This document shows, piece by piece, positions 45,771 to 55,158 of a stretch of DNA of 64,000 nucleotides. Position numbers and translations under genes: made by a program. Under the pieces are notes generated by a model. The model searched no databases, was not told the origin of the DNA, and saw only the letters and a program-made list of their open reading frames with translations. The number at the start of each line of letters is the position of its first letter. Position 1 is the first letter of the stretch. The stretch comes from Ktedonobacter sp. SOSP1-85. GTDB lineage: Bacteria; Chloroflexota; Ktedonobacteria; Ktedonobacterales; Ktedonobacteraceae. Where the stretch lies: the NCBI RefSeq assembly GCF_016587415.1, contig NZ_BNJI01000001.1, positions 969,501 to 1,033,500 of the forward strand, in the 5' to 3' direction.

Positions 45771-48230
45771 GTGAAGAAAACACAAGAACAGGTTATTCGC
45801 CGCTTTTATAAGCAATTTGAGCAGGAGCGCTACCACTTTCTCGCTGCGCTCTCGAGTATTGAAGAGAGCCGTGAGCGCGAGCACTATGCCTCGTTGCTGC
45901 TCTATCGCCTGCTCTTCCTCGCCTTCCTGCAACAGCGGGGCTTCCTGGCGGGCAATCCACGCTATCTCTTCGAGCAATTCCAGCAGACACAAGAACACTA
46001 TGGACCCGATACGTTCTACCGCCACTTCCTGCTACCGCTCTTTCACGAAGGCCTGAGCAAAGCCCAGCACACACCTGAGCTACTCGCACGTCTGGGTTCT
46101 GTTCCCTTCCTGGGGGGCAACTTCTTCGCGCCGCACGCCATCGAGCAGCGCTATCCCACGCTCCACCTTCCCGACCAGAGTTTTCAGCGACTCTTCGCCT
46201 TCTTCGATACCTACGAGTGGCAGCTTGACCCATCAACCTCTGCTTCTGGCACGAAAGATGTCATCAATCCTGACATACTTGGGCATATCCTGGAACAATA
46301 TGTCAATCAACAGCAGATGGGGGCCTACTATACACACGACGATGTGACCTCCTATATCGCACGCTATACCCTGCTCCCCTATCTACTACAAAAAGTCGCG
46401 CAACAAGCACCCGAATCCTTCTTGCCATCGTCGCCTCACTGGCAACTCCTGCGCACACAGCCAGAGCGCTATATCTATGCCGAGATGGGGTGTCAAACAG
46501 AGCTTCCCGGCGAAACAGCACAGGAATACACACAACGTCAGGCACGCTATACACATCTCTTGCACACACTCAAAGCGGGCGAGATTCACACGTTTGATGC
46601 TTGTATCACTCACAACCTGGACATACAGATCTTTGTACTCGATCTGCTCACAGTGTCGTTTCCTCTGCAACTGGTACGCACTTTTTATGCAGAACTCTGC
46701 CGGGTCTCGATTCTCGATCCCACCTGCGGCTCAGGGGCCTTTCTCTTCGCGGCCCTCAATGTGCTAGAACCGCTCTACGAGGCGTGTCTCTGCCGTCTCA
46801 GTGGGCCTATTGCCGTACAGCAGAAATATGACCTGCTCAAGACCATTATTACGTGCAACCTGTATGGTGTCGATCTCATGGAGGAGGCCATTGAGATTTG
46901 CACACTCCGCTTCTTTCTCAAACTGCTGGCGCAGCTTCAAGGCGTGGAAGGTATTGAGCCTCTGCCCGCACTCCAGCAGAACCTACATGTGGGTAATGCG
47001 CTGGTTGGCTATGTTCATGCTCCAGCAACTTATCCGAATCCGCAGGCGCCGCGCGAACTCGACTATGCTCTGGCTGCGACATATGGCGTTGATCCTGCTG
47101 ATGACGAAGCCTTTGCCCGCTGGCGTGCCAGTCATCAGCCTCTTCACTGGTGGGCCACCTTCCCCGAGATCCAACAACAGGGCGGCTTCAGCGTCATTCT
47201 GGGAAATCCCCCCTACGTAGAGTACGAGGCGCGTAAGTTCGCCTATCGCCTACCACGCTACGAAACAGCCGCCTGCGCCAACCTCTATCCCTATATTATC
47301 GAACGCAGCGTCCAGCTTCTCGCTCCAGATGGCAGGCAGGGCATGATCCTGCCCCTGGCGGCCTTCGCCACGCGCAATATGCTTCCCTTCTTGCGAGGCT
47401 TTAAACGCTGGTTTCCCACAAGCTGGCTCTCGTTTTATCACTTCCGGCCCGCCATGCTCTTTGGAGGTCATAAAATTGCCAGCATCCCCACCGCCATCTA
47501 CCTGGCGAGCGCCAGTGGACCAGAGCGACGCTTCAGCACGCATATACGCAAATGGAGCACGGAACAGCGCCCGGCCCTCTTCCCTACGCTCGCTTACAGT
47601 CCTGTCACCGTGAACGCTGATGCTGCGAACCCTCATTACTATCCAAAGTTCGGTCACGCCAGTGAGAACGCGATTCTGGCCAAGCTCCTACGGCAGGAGA
47701 CAATTGAGCGCTACCTCTCGCCCCAGCCCAATCAGAATTGTATGTACTATCGCTCGGCTGGCGGCCTGTACTGGAAGGTCTTCATTAACTTTCCCTGGCC
47801 CTATCACACCACATCCAATAAGTATTGTTCTTTTCAAGCACCTTACCACCGAGATGTCTTCGTGGCACTTCTCAACAGCTCGCTCTTCTGGTGGTACTAT
47901 ACCGTCACGTTTGATACCTTCAACCTCAAAGACTATATGCTCTTTGGTTTTCGCTTTACCTATCCCCAGGATCCCCAGATAGTTGAGGCCTTGTGCCAGC
48001 TCTGTGAGGATTTAATGCAGGACTATCGCCACAACGCCCTGCATCGCCGCCGGGGACAAACCGGCAGCTATACCGTCTATGCAAAAAAAGCCAAGCCGAT
48101 CATTGATGACATAGATGCGCTCCTGGCCCAACACTATGGCATGACAGAAGAGGAGTTGACCTTTATTCGCTCCTATGACCTTAAATATCGCCTCGGCTCC
48201 GAAGAGCAGGAGCTTCTTCCCTCCCGATAA
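45771..48230 (+). CDS. Eco57I-like N6-adenine DNA methyltransferase (second of two)
   Basis: 819 residues, starting with GTG at 45771 with AGGGG 8 nt upstream. Same layout as the preceding gene: RLLFLAFLQQRGFLAGNPRY, QQMGAYYTHDDVTSYI, SAM motif ILDPTCGSGAFLF, LYGVDLMEEAIEICTLR and catalytic FSVILGNPPYVEYEAR. The C-terminal half ends MTEEELTFIRSYDLKYRLG, like the other copy's AEELSFLLHYDQKYR. The two diverge most in the central and target-recognition parts, so they probably read different sequences or strands. No nuclease motif seen. Confidence 0.87.
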   Translation: MKKTQEQVIRRFYKQFEQERYHFLAALSSIEESREREHYASLLLYRLLFLAFLQQRGFLAGNPRYLFEQFQQTQEHYGPDTFYRHFLLPLFHEGLSKAQHTPELLARLGSVPFLGGNFFAPHAIEQRYPTLHLPDQSFQRLFAFFDTYEWQLDPSTSASGTKDVINPDILGHILEQYVNQQQMGAYYTHDDVTSYIARYTLLPYLLQKVAQQAPESFLPSSPHWQLLRTQPERYIYAEMGCQTELPGETAQEYTQRQARYTHLLHTLKAGEIHTFDACITHNLDIQIFVLDLLTVSFPLQLVRTFYAELCRVSILDPTCGSGAFLFAALNVLEPLYEACLCRLSGPIAVQQKYDLLKTIITCNLYGVDLMEEAIEICTLRFFLKLLAQLQGVEGIEPLPALQQNLHVGNALVGYVHAPATYPNPQAPRELDYALAATYGVDPADDEAFARWRASHQPLHWWATFPEIQQQGGFSVILGNPPYVEYEARKFAYRLPRYETAACANLYPYIIERSVQLLAPDGRQGMILPLAAFATRNMLPFLRGFKRWFPTSWLSFYHFRPAMLFGGHKIASIPTAIYLASASGPERRFSTHIRKWSTEQRPALFPTLAYSPVTVNADAANPHYYPKFGHASENAILAKLLRQETIERYLSPQPNQNCMYYRSAGGLYWKVFINFPWPYHTTSNKYCSFQAPYHRDVFVALLNSSLFWWYYTVTFDTFNLKDYMLFGFRFTYPQDPQIVEALCQLCEDLMQDYRHNALHRRRGQTGSYTVYAKKAKPIIDDIDALLAQHYGMTEEELTFIRSYDLKYRLGSEEQELLPSR

Positions 48231-48496
48231 CAAGCGCGCCACTTCATGCACAAGAAATGCCTTGAGCTCACGTCTTTGCAGTGTAAAGCTCTGAAACTAT
48301 TTTGTGGTACACATCACAGGGAAACTGTCATATTTTTTACTTCAGAACCCAACAATACATGGTACCATATGAAGTGGAGCTCTTATCCAATTCCACTTTT
48401 GACGTCGCAAACTGCATTTTATATACACAGAGAAGGATTTTTCATTTCTATACATACCCTGCTAGCAACCAAGCAGAGAAAAGTAGAGACTACACG

Positions 48497-50293
48497 ATGA
48501 TGCATTGCAAACATTGTGGTACACCCAATCCCGCCGAAGCAGGTTTCTGCGGGAATTGTGGAAAAAGCCTGAACCAGCTCGCCAGCGACGACTTTACCAG
48601 GCAGCATAATCCTGTCCTGCAAGCTGATGCCCTGACCCAGATTTCGGGTCCGCACACACCCATTTCCGCGTCTAATCCGGCGACTCCTCCCCCAGTCTAC
48701 ACCACGCCTCCCACTACGCCTATTACACCCATGTATCGCCCAACCCCTTTTCCTGCGTCAACACCGGAGGAGGAGGAAGAGGAGCGCCGTAAACGCGCAG
48801 CCCTCCTCGGTCTCCCCTTGATGGGCGCGGCATTTGAGCAAGCACCTAACAATGTTCCTACTGTCCAGGGTACGCCCAGCCAGCCAGGCATACCAGGCGC
48901 CAACGGGACGCCAAATATGCCCTCACCCATGGGCAACATGCAGGTGGGACTTATGCCAGGTCCTGGTGGCAATTTCACCCCTGGAGGGCTGCCAACAGTG
49001 GCCCAGCCACCCATTTCACTACCACCACCCGTCTATACGCCACCGACATCATCGCCTCAACCAGGCCCTCCTGGCTCGCCCCAGCCAACCACGCCCCCAA
49101 GCCACCCCGGTTGCCTCTCCTGGCTGCTAATCGCGCTTACCGTGCTCGTGATTCTGGCCAGCATCGGAACCCTCGGGCTAGTGCTCTTTACTCCCGCTCT
49201 CAGCCTGGATGGAGCTTCGGTCGTGCAGGTCGGCAATACATATCAACTCTCAGGGCAGGGCTTCCTCCCCGGAACCTCGGTTACACTTACACTTGATGGC
49301 AACACACCCATTCTGTTTGCCGCTGGTTCAACCCCTGGCAGCGTACAACAGACAAATATGCTGGCTGGAAACGTTCTTTCCACACAACATCCAACGCGTG
49401 GAAGCAATACACTGAACGTCAGCGCCCTGGGAACCTTTAAGGTCTCACTCCATGTTGACAATACCTGGCATCCAGGTAAGCATACTATTCAGGCCAGTGG
49501 CAACTCAGTCCAGCACACAGCCTCACTTGAAGTGACGGTGACCCAGAATGGTGTTCACCTCCCAACTCCAACCACCACTGTGACCAGCACATCCACTGCC
49601 ACGGATACTCCTGTTCCTACAGATACACCAGCGACCACGGATACTCCTGCGTCAAACCAACCCGCCCTGGACATCGTCGACCCTGCCAGCGTCTCACTAA
49701 GCGCAACCGCTGGTAGCAACCAATCGACAACCGCTACGACCACACTCACTACCCGCGGTAGTGGAACGCTTACCTGGCAATCCAGTTGGAACGCCTCCTG
49801 GCTCAATGTGTATCCCTCGCAGGGCCAGATTGAAGCTCCAGGCACACAGACAATTCAAGTAAGTGCCAATGCCAGCCAGTTAAAAGCCGGGACCTATACT
49901 ACCTCGGTCGTCTTCTCTAGCCAGGCCAGTTCCAGCTACAGCACGCTTACCGTCACGCTTACCGTCAAAGCGGCAACCGTCGTTTGCATCAATGCCTCTC
50001 CTACCTCCATTGCCATGAAGAGCGTCAATGGCGGCATGGATCGCGCGCAGATTACGCTAACCAATTGTGGTAACGTAAGCTCCGATTGGAGCGCAACCAG
50101 TTCTGCCACCTGGCTGAGTCTCTCACTATCCTCTGGTACACTGAGCGCGGGGCAGCAGACGACAACACTTGCAACTGCTCCCAATAGGGTCCAATTGAAA
50201 GACGGAACCTATACCGGCTACCTTACCTTTACCAGCGGCTCAAAGCAAGTCACGGTAACCGTAACGCTCACCGTTTCAACAATCATTACCTGA
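48497..50293 (+). CDS. Zinc-ribbon membrane protein with extracellular BACON-like domains
   Basis: 598 residues. An N-terminal zinc ribbon (CKHCGTPNPAEAGFCGNCG) is followed by a long Pro/Thr-rich segment, one membrane helix (about residues 214-236, LIALTVLVILASIGTLGLVLF) and an outside part. The outside part has an Ig-like segment, a Thr/Pro stalk, then two BACON-like beta-sandwiches (TWQSSWNASWLNVYPSQGQI and WSATSSATWLSLSLSSGTL). Such domains often bind carbohydrate or act as spacers. The start at 48497 is chosen because the zinc ribbon follows at once; the ribosome-binding site is weak. The next gene is a Ser/Thr kinase. Confidence 0.75.
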   Translation: MMHCKHCGTPNPAEAGFCGNCGKSLNQLASDDFTRQHNPVLQADALTQISGPHTPISASNPATPPPVYTTPPTTPITPMYRPTPFPASTPEEEEEERRKRAALLGLPLMGAAFEQAPNNVPTVQGTPSQPGIPGANGTPNMPSPMGNMQVGLMPGPGGNFTPGGLPTVAQPPISLPPPVYTPPTSSPQPGPPGSPQPTTPPSHPGCLSWLLIALTVLVILASIGTLGLVLFTPALSLDGASVVQVGNTYQLSGQGFLPGTSVTLTLDGNTPILFAAGSTPGSVQQTNMLAGNVLSTQHPTRGSNTLNVSALGTFKVSLHVDNTWHPGKHTIQASGNSVQHTASLEVTVTQNGVHLPTPTTTVTSTSTATDTPVPTDTPATTDTPASNQPALDIVDPASVSLSATAGSNQSTTATTTLTTRGSGTLTWQSSWNASWLNVYPSQGQIEAPGTQTIQVSANASQLKAGTYTTSVVFSSQASSSYSTLTVTLTVKAATVVCINASPTSIAMKSVNGGMDRAQITLTNCGNVSSDWSATSSATWLSLSLSSGTLSAGQQTTTLATAPNRVQLKDGTYTGYLTFTSGSKQVTVTVTLTVSTIIT

Positions 50294-50346
50294 TAGGATG
50301 CTTGAGCACGAAAAGCTCGACAATGATAGAATAGAAGAGAGAGTTT

Positions 50347-50405
50347 GGTGGTATGGGTGTGCAGGGTAGCAGCCCTTGGCTGCTACCCTGCACACCCATA
50401 CCACC
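50347..50405. terminator. Perfect hairpin, 28-bp stem, 3-nt loop
   Basis: Arms 50347-50374 and 50378-50405. It lies between two co-directional genes and ends 15 nt before the kinase start, so the kinase ribosome-binding site is just outside it. If transcription reads through, the structure could affect kinase translation. Confidence 0.65.
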
Positions 50406-50420
50406 TATCCGGGAGTTGAT

Positions 50421-52331
50421 ATGCCACAAGATGCACTCATTGGCACACAGATCGAAGCCTATCAGATAAAGGCAGCCATTGGCGAGGGCGGCATGGCACG
50501 CGTCTACCGTGCGTATCACGATCGCCTGCAACGTGATGTCGCGCTCAAAGTGATTCTGCCACACCTGCTCGACCAGGGACAGCACCAGGATAAGGCGGAG
50601 TTTATCGAGCGCTTCAAACGCGAGGCCCTGCTTATCGCCAAACTGGAGCATCCCAATATTGTGTCGGTCTATGACTTCGGCGAGGCCCGTATCCAGGGCG
50701 AGACGTTGACCTACCTGGTCATGCAGTATGTCGGCGGGGGAACGCTACGCAACTATATGCGCGATGGGCAGCCCGTTGATCCACGACGCGCGACACGCTA
50801 TATCCTCCAGATGGCGCGCGCCCTCCATCACGCCCATCTCCGGGGCATCGTCCACCGCGATATCAAGCCCCAAAACATGCTTGTCTCCTCCAGCGACCAG
50901 AATCACCTGCTGCTCTCAGACTTTGGCATCGCCAAACTTTTCTCCACCCATGATGAGGCACCACGCGCGACCCTGGCTCAGGCACACGCCAACCCGGCCC
51001 TGACACAGATAGGTCAGATCGTCGGAACAGCGGCATATATGGCGCCAGAGCAATTTAACGAACAGCCTGTGGATGCACGCAGCGATATTTACGCGTTGGG
51101 TGTGGTGCTTTACCAGATGCTTGCGGGCCAGCGCCCCTTCCAGGCCGAAAACTTTACCGGTTTTCAATACCAGCACACCTTCCAGCCGCCTGTCCCCATT
51201 CGTGCTACCAACCCCCAGATTCCCGAAATTCTGGAGCAGATTACCTTCCGCGCACTCGCCAAACGCCCCGAGCAGCGCTTTCAGACCGCGGAAGAGATGG
51301 CCGATGCCCTGGAGCAGGCTCTGACAACGCTCTCGCAGCCCTCATCGGCGATGCCGCAGTTCTCCTCTAATGCCTCGGCGCTTACCCTTCCCTCGCATCC
51401 ATCCGCCAGGCCCACCCAACCCAGCTATTCCACGGCTCAGGCGCTGCCGTCCTCGCCCGGAGCCTATACTCAGGCAGGTGCGCTCACCACGCCTCAGTAT
51501 CAATCGCATCGCACGCCCGTAACCGGTCAGGGGGCCATGCCACAGACCAATCCCTACCAGGCTCCCCCTCAGACACACCAACCACGTCGCGTGCCCGCCT
51601 TCAGGCTCTCTACAGTCATGACAGTTATTTTCATTCTGCTTGCCATCGTGCTTGTGGCGACTAATGTCCTCCCCCGCCTGGGTGTTAGCCTGGGCTGGCC
51701 GACCTCACCTTCCACCCAGGGAGTCCAGGCCTTTACCGATACCTTCAAATCCAGCGCCAATCCTCATGGCTGGCCCGTGGGGGATCTCAATGCAACCACG
51801 GACTCGCTCTCAAGCGCTGGCTATAACCTTGTTGTGCATGATAACAAAACCCATTTTCCCAGTCCTCAGACCAGCGGCACGCTGCCAGATGACTTTACCT
51901 GGACCGTCACCCTCCACCAGGAAGCTGGAACCCAGGAGCGCTTTTATGGCATTGCCTTCCACCTCTCCTATACGGGATCAAACGTTCAATCCTGCTATGC
52001 CCTCATCATTGACGGAGAAGGTGGTCTCATGGTCCTACGCTATGACAGCAATAACGGTATCCCTACGCCTAACACCCTTTGGAGCAGCACTGCTGTACAA
52101 GCTATCCACACTGGCCTCAACGCGGATAATACACTACAGGTCATCGCTCATGGCAGCACCTATAGCTTTAAAGTCAATAATACCCCCATCACTCTCGCCA
52201 ACCATACAACCAGTATCAGCGATAGCCACTATACGGCAGGCCAGGTAGGCCTCCTGGTCGCAGGCAAAGCCAATAACCAGGACCAGGAACCAGGCTATGT
52301 TGCGACCTACGCCCAACTCACATTGCCTTAG
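50421..52331 (+). CDS. Membrane Ser/Thr protein kinase with extracellular beta-sandwich
   Basis: 636 residues. PknB-type kinase domain (about 15-290): Gly loop GEGGMARVYRAYHD, Lys in VALKVIL, catalytic loop VHRDIKPQNML, DFGIAKL and APEQFNEQP. A Pro/Gln/Ser-rich linker leads to one membrane helix (about residues 404-424). The outside domain (about 440-636) looks like a jelly-roll or laminin-G-like sensor (FTWTVTLHQEAG, YGIAFHLSYTGSN, GYVATYAQLTLP). The ATG at 50421 has GGGAG 5 nt upstream. A TTGTAGGG repeat starts right after the stop codon. Confidence 0.9.
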   Translation: MPQDALIGTQIEAYQIKAAIGEGGMARVYRAYHDRLQRDVALKVILPHLLDQGQHQDKAEFIERFKREALLIAKLEHPNIVSVYDFGEARIQGETLTYLVMQYVGGGTLRNYMRDGQPVDPRRATRYILQMARALHHAHLRGIVHRDIKPQNMLVSSSDQNHLLLSDFGIAKLFSTHDEAPRATLAQAHANPALTQIGQIVGTAAYMAPEQFNEQPVDARSDIYALGVVLYQMLAGQRPFQAENFTGFQYQHTFQPPVPIRATNPQIPEILEQITFRALAKRPEQRFQTAEEMADALEQALTTLSQPSSAMPQFSSNASALTLPSHPSARPTQPSYSTAQALPSSPGAYTQAGALTTPQYQSHRTPVTGQGAMPQTNPYQAPPQTHQPRRVPAFRLSTVMTVIFILLAIVLVATNVLPRLGVSLGWPTSPSTQGVQAFTDTFKSSANPHGWPVGDLNATTDSLSSAGYNLVVHDNKTHFPSPQTSGTLPDDFTWTVTLHQEAGTQERFYGIAFHLSYTGSNVQSCYALIIDGEGGLMVLRYDSNNGIPTPNTLWSSTAVQAIHTGLNADNTLQVIAHGSTYSFKVNNTPITLANHTTSISDSHYTAGQVGLLVAGKANNQDQEPGYVATYAQLTLP

Positions 52332-52452
52332 TTGTAAAGTCCATGCTGGCATGGACTCGCCCGGCCCGCAGGCCGCCGCGTCCCCGAATAGGGAATACCC
52401 AAACGCAGGATGGTCGCTTCGCTCGGAGTCCATGCCAGCATGGACCCTACAA
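52332..52452. repeat. TTGTAGGG palindromic repeat, copy 3
   Basis: A 121-bp element: left TTGTAAAGTCCATGCTGGCA, right end complementary (GAGTCCATGCCAGCATGG then ACCCTACAA). It has the longest terminal inverted repeats of the three copies. It follows directly on the kinase stop codon. Confidence 0.75.
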
Positions 52453-52597
52453 CTTCTCAACTGTGCCATCTGGCAATTTGCACAGGCCGCGCACTTTCGC
52501 TATAATGCTGAGGATCGTACGCAAACAAGCATATGTATGATAACTCTGCCGTTTTTGTAGCTCTTCCTCGTTTACAGAAAACACAGCCATATCGCTT

Positions 52598-53368
52598 ATG
52601 CTCACATTACAGGAACAACTGCAAGATGCCACCGAACTGCTACAGGTCTCACGCCGCATCGCGGTCTTAACGGGCGCGGGCATCAGTACCGAGTCTGACA
52701 TCCCCGACTTTCGCGGGCCTGGCTCCATCTGGCGTGCCAACCCGCCCGTAAGCTATCGGGACTTTATTAACAGCGCCGAGGCGCGCCAGAAATATTGGGC
52801 GACCCGGCGCCAGTTGCGCCATCAGGTGGGCACCGCACACCCCAACGCAGCGCATCTCGCCCTGGCCGACTTAGAGCGTTTGGGGCTGCTACTGGGATTG
52901 ATTACGCAGAACTTCGATGGGCTACACCAGGACGCGGGCAATGCCCCCGAACGCGTCGTAGAGATGCACGGGACCTCACGTATGGCTAGCTGCACCTTGT
53001 GTGGAGCACGTTCGTCCATAGAGGCCTTGCAACAGCGCATCGACGATGGCGAGCGCGATCCCCAATGCCCTCTCTGTGGCGGCTATCTGAAGGCTGCGAC
53101 TATCCTCTTTGGCCAGCGCGTACCCGAAAGCGAGCTTAGCCGCGCCAAGGAATATGCCGCACAGTGTGATCTCTTTATCGTTATCGGCTCATCGCTGAAA
53201 GTAACGCCTGCCTCCACGCTTCCACGCATCGCGCTACGCCGCAACGTGCCGCTCGTCATCATTAATCTCGAACCTACCACGCTCGATACTTACGCTGATG
53301 TCGTCATTCACAGGAAAGCTGGCGAGATACTCCCTCCCCTTGTAAAGAGCCTCGCTCCTGATGCATAA
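52598..53368 (+). CDS. NAD-dependent protein deacylase (sirtuin)
   Basis: 256 residues. NAD-binding and catalytic motifs are clear: TGAGISTESDIPDFRG, TQNFDGLHQDAG, and the catalytic His in EMHGT. A four-Cys zinc site (CTLC and CPLC) and GSSLKVTPASTLP complete the fold. It removes acyl groups from Lys residues using NAD. It may be co-transcribed with the hydrolase 39 nt downstream. Confidence 0.93.
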   Translation: MLTLQEQLQDATELLQVSRRIAVLTGAGISTESDIPDFRGPGSIWRANPPVSYRDFINSAEARQKYWATRRQLRHQVGTAHPNAAHLALADLERLGLLLGLITQNFDGLHQDAGNAPERVVEMHGTSRMASCTLCGARSSIEALQQRIDDGERDPQCPLCGGYLKAATILFGQRVPESELSRAKEYAAQCDLFIVIGSSLKVTPASTLPRIALRRNVPLVIINLEPTTLDTYADVVIHRKAGEILPPLVKSLAPDA

Positions 53369-53406
53369 TCAGGCGAGGACACTTCATACAGGGAGAGGAT
53401 TTGACC

Positions 53407-54198
53407 ATGCAAGCAATCTCATTGGCCTATGGCTCAGAATCTCAGCAGTTCGGGGAGCTTTACGTACCGCCAGGGCCGGGTTCACACCCGGTTGTGGTGC
53501 TTATTCACGGAGGATTCTGGCGCGCCCCTTATGACCTCACACTAATGGAAGGGCTGGCCCAGGACCTCGTCGGTCACGGTATCGCGGTGTGGAATATTGA
53601 GTACCGACGCGTTGGCGATCCGGGAGGGGCCTGGCCGGGGACATTGCAGGATGTGGCCGTCGCAACGGATTATTTACGGCCCGTCGCCCCAACCTACGCC
53701 CTCGATCTGAACCGCGTCATCTCGGTGGGACACTCGGCTGGCGGGCACCTGGCCCTCTGGCTGGCGGGCCGCTCACACATAGCCAAAACCAGTCAGCTCT
53801 TCAGTCCCTCACCACTCCAGCTTACTGGTGTTATCAGCCTGGCAGGTGCCAGCGATCTTGAGCTTGTCTGGAAACTCAATCTGGGAAAAGGCGCCGCCGC
53901 TGAATTATTGGGAGGCGGTCCCGCCGAGGTAGGGGAGCACTACGCCAGCGCCTCACCTACGGCCCTCCTCCCATTCCAGATTCCCCAGGTGCTGATTCAT
54001 GGCGACGCCGACGACTGTGTTCCCCTCTCCGTCAGCCAGGAATACCTGCGCCAGGCCCAACAGGCAGGCGATATTGCCCGCCTGGTTGAACTATCAAATA
54101 CTGATCATTTCGAGCTGATTGATGCTAAATCGCAGGCATGGACGCGTACACGCGAGGAAATACTTGCCTTGCTCAAGTCTCCTGGCAAAACCAAATAA
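53407..54198 (+). CDS. Alpha/beta hydrolase (esterase/formamidase-like)
   Basis: 263 residues. Oxyanion motif VLIHGGFWRAPYD and nucleophile elbow GHSAGGHLALW are typical of the esterase family that includes bacterial kynurenine formamidases; VLIHGDADDCVP and the His in NTDHFELID complete the triad. The ATG at 53407 has GAGAGGA 8 nt upstream. Substrate unknown. It follows the sirtuin closely and converges with a membrane protein gene. Confidence 0.82.
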   Translation: MQAISLAYGSESQQFGELYVPPGPGSHPVVVLIHGGFWRAPYDLTLMEGLAQDLVGHGIAVWNIEYRRVGDPGGAWPGTLQDVAVATDYLRPVAPTYALDLNRVISVGHSAGGHLALWLAGRSHIAKTSQLFSPSPLQLTGVISLAGASDLELVWKLNLGKGAAAELLGGGPAEVGEHYASASPTALLPFQIPQVLIHGDADDCVPLSVSQEYLRQAQQAGDIARLVELSNTDHFELIDAKSQAWTRTREEILALLKSPGKTK

Positions 54199-54206
54199 AA
54201 GTTAGA

Positions 54207-54232
54207 GGAGCAGAAGCACTCGCCTCTGCTCC
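54207..54232. terminator. Short hairpin between convergent genes
   Basis: GGAGCAGA (54207-54214) pairs with TCTGCTCC (54225-54232), with extra pairs inside. Short gap between the hydrolase and membrane-protein stops; likely bidirectional terminator. Confidence 0.5.
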
Positions 54233-54235
54233 CCC

Positions 54236-54943
54236 TTATTTCGCAGGCTTGGCCTCTAATCCCGCCTGCGAGGCATAGATGTTATAGGTCATCCCATCCG
54301 CTGGTAGAAACACAGCCGTGCCATAGGCGGCCTCTACAAAAGGTGAACTCCACGCCTGCTTGTACACAGTCTTGAAGAATTGTCCATCGCCCCCGTTCAA
54401 TTCATAAACGGAGCGCTCGCCCTTCGCCTCCAGGTTCACGTCCTCATAGCGGCCCTCCAGGCGCGTCAACTTATAGCCCGAGTGCAGCCCAAAGAGGTTC
54501 AACCAGCCGGGGAACTTGAGCATATTGCCCTCGAGCATCCACTGGTCACCCTTCACCAGGTACGTCTTATCGGCCGTGGTATTGCCGTGCTGGTCGTACT
54601 GTGTTAGCTCGAGGCTCATTAAGTGCGGTATGCCTTCAATCGTGGTCGCATGCACACGCCCAACCTGGATCTCACCCGTCAAGCCAAGATAGCTCTGCGT
54701 CAGCGAGGTGATCCACAAGATGCCTACAGCCAGCAGTAGCAGCAGCACGCCGCCAATGCCTCGCCCCGGCCTCATATGTCGACGCCTGCGCTTGTAACGA
54801 CGGATTCCCTCCTCATCCACATACTCAACAACACGCCGACCTCCCGCCAATCCCATCAGCGAGGAGATTAAGAGCACCAGCCCACCCACAAACAAAATGA
54901 AGAGTAGAATCTGCGGCAATCCAATTTGTACAGGATATTCCAT
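54236..54943 (-). CDS. Two-helix membrane protein, similar to uncharacterised 'multidrug efflux' annotated family
   Basis: 235 residues. The N-terminus has a hydrophobic helix (about 12-34) and a second one (about 63-81), separated by a basic cytosolic loop (RRYKRRRRHMRPGRG). The C-terminal 150 residues are outside, mostly beta, with GDQWMLEGNML and KFPGWLNLFGLHSGYKLTRLEG, which I have seen in proteins loosely called cation/multidrug efflux pump; the name is not evidence of transport. Function unknown. Confidence 0.65.
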   Translation of the reverse strand: MEYPVQIGLPQILLFILFVGGLVLLISSLMGLAGGRRVVEYVDEEGIRRYKRRRRHMRPGRGIGGVLLLLLAVGILWITSLTQSYLGLTGEIQVGRVHATTIEGIPHLMSLELTQYDQHGNTTADKTYLVKGDQWMLEGNMLKFPGWLNLFGLHSGYKLTRLEGRYEDVNLEAKGERSVYELNGGDGQFFKTVYKQAWSSPFVEAAYGTAVFLPADGMTYNIYASQAGLEAKPAK

Positions 54944-55100
54944 TAGCCTGCCTGCCTCCCATAAATTTGACCTTGTATCTTACGACCTGCGTATTTTCGT
55001 GTAATTACTACATCGCTTACATACTATACGATTATATGGTTGCTTTCAATTCAGCGTCTTGCCCCACAGGAATTTTCATTTCCCTTCCTGCTCTTGCCTC

Positions 55101-55158
55101 GGAGTAAGGGGTATGGATGAAAAACAGCTTTGCCGTTTTCACCCATACCCCTTACTCC
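55101..55158. terminator. Long imperfect hairpin in the 54944-55441 gap
   Basis: Arms beginning GGAGTAAGGGGTATGG and ending CCATACCCCTTACTCC pair over about 23 bp with one mismatch and one bulge; the loop region is AGCTTTGCC. A variant of the conserved tag (GAGCGCCACAGGCACGA) follows at about 55161-55177. No gene was seen in the rest of this 498-nt gap, and no clear promoter for pgmB. Confidence 0.5.

Noticed and set aside
43244..48230. BREX (PglX) or DISARM system
   Set aside because: No BrxA/B/C, PglZ or helicase/PLD genes nearby; the methyltransferases fit the Eco57I-like group better.
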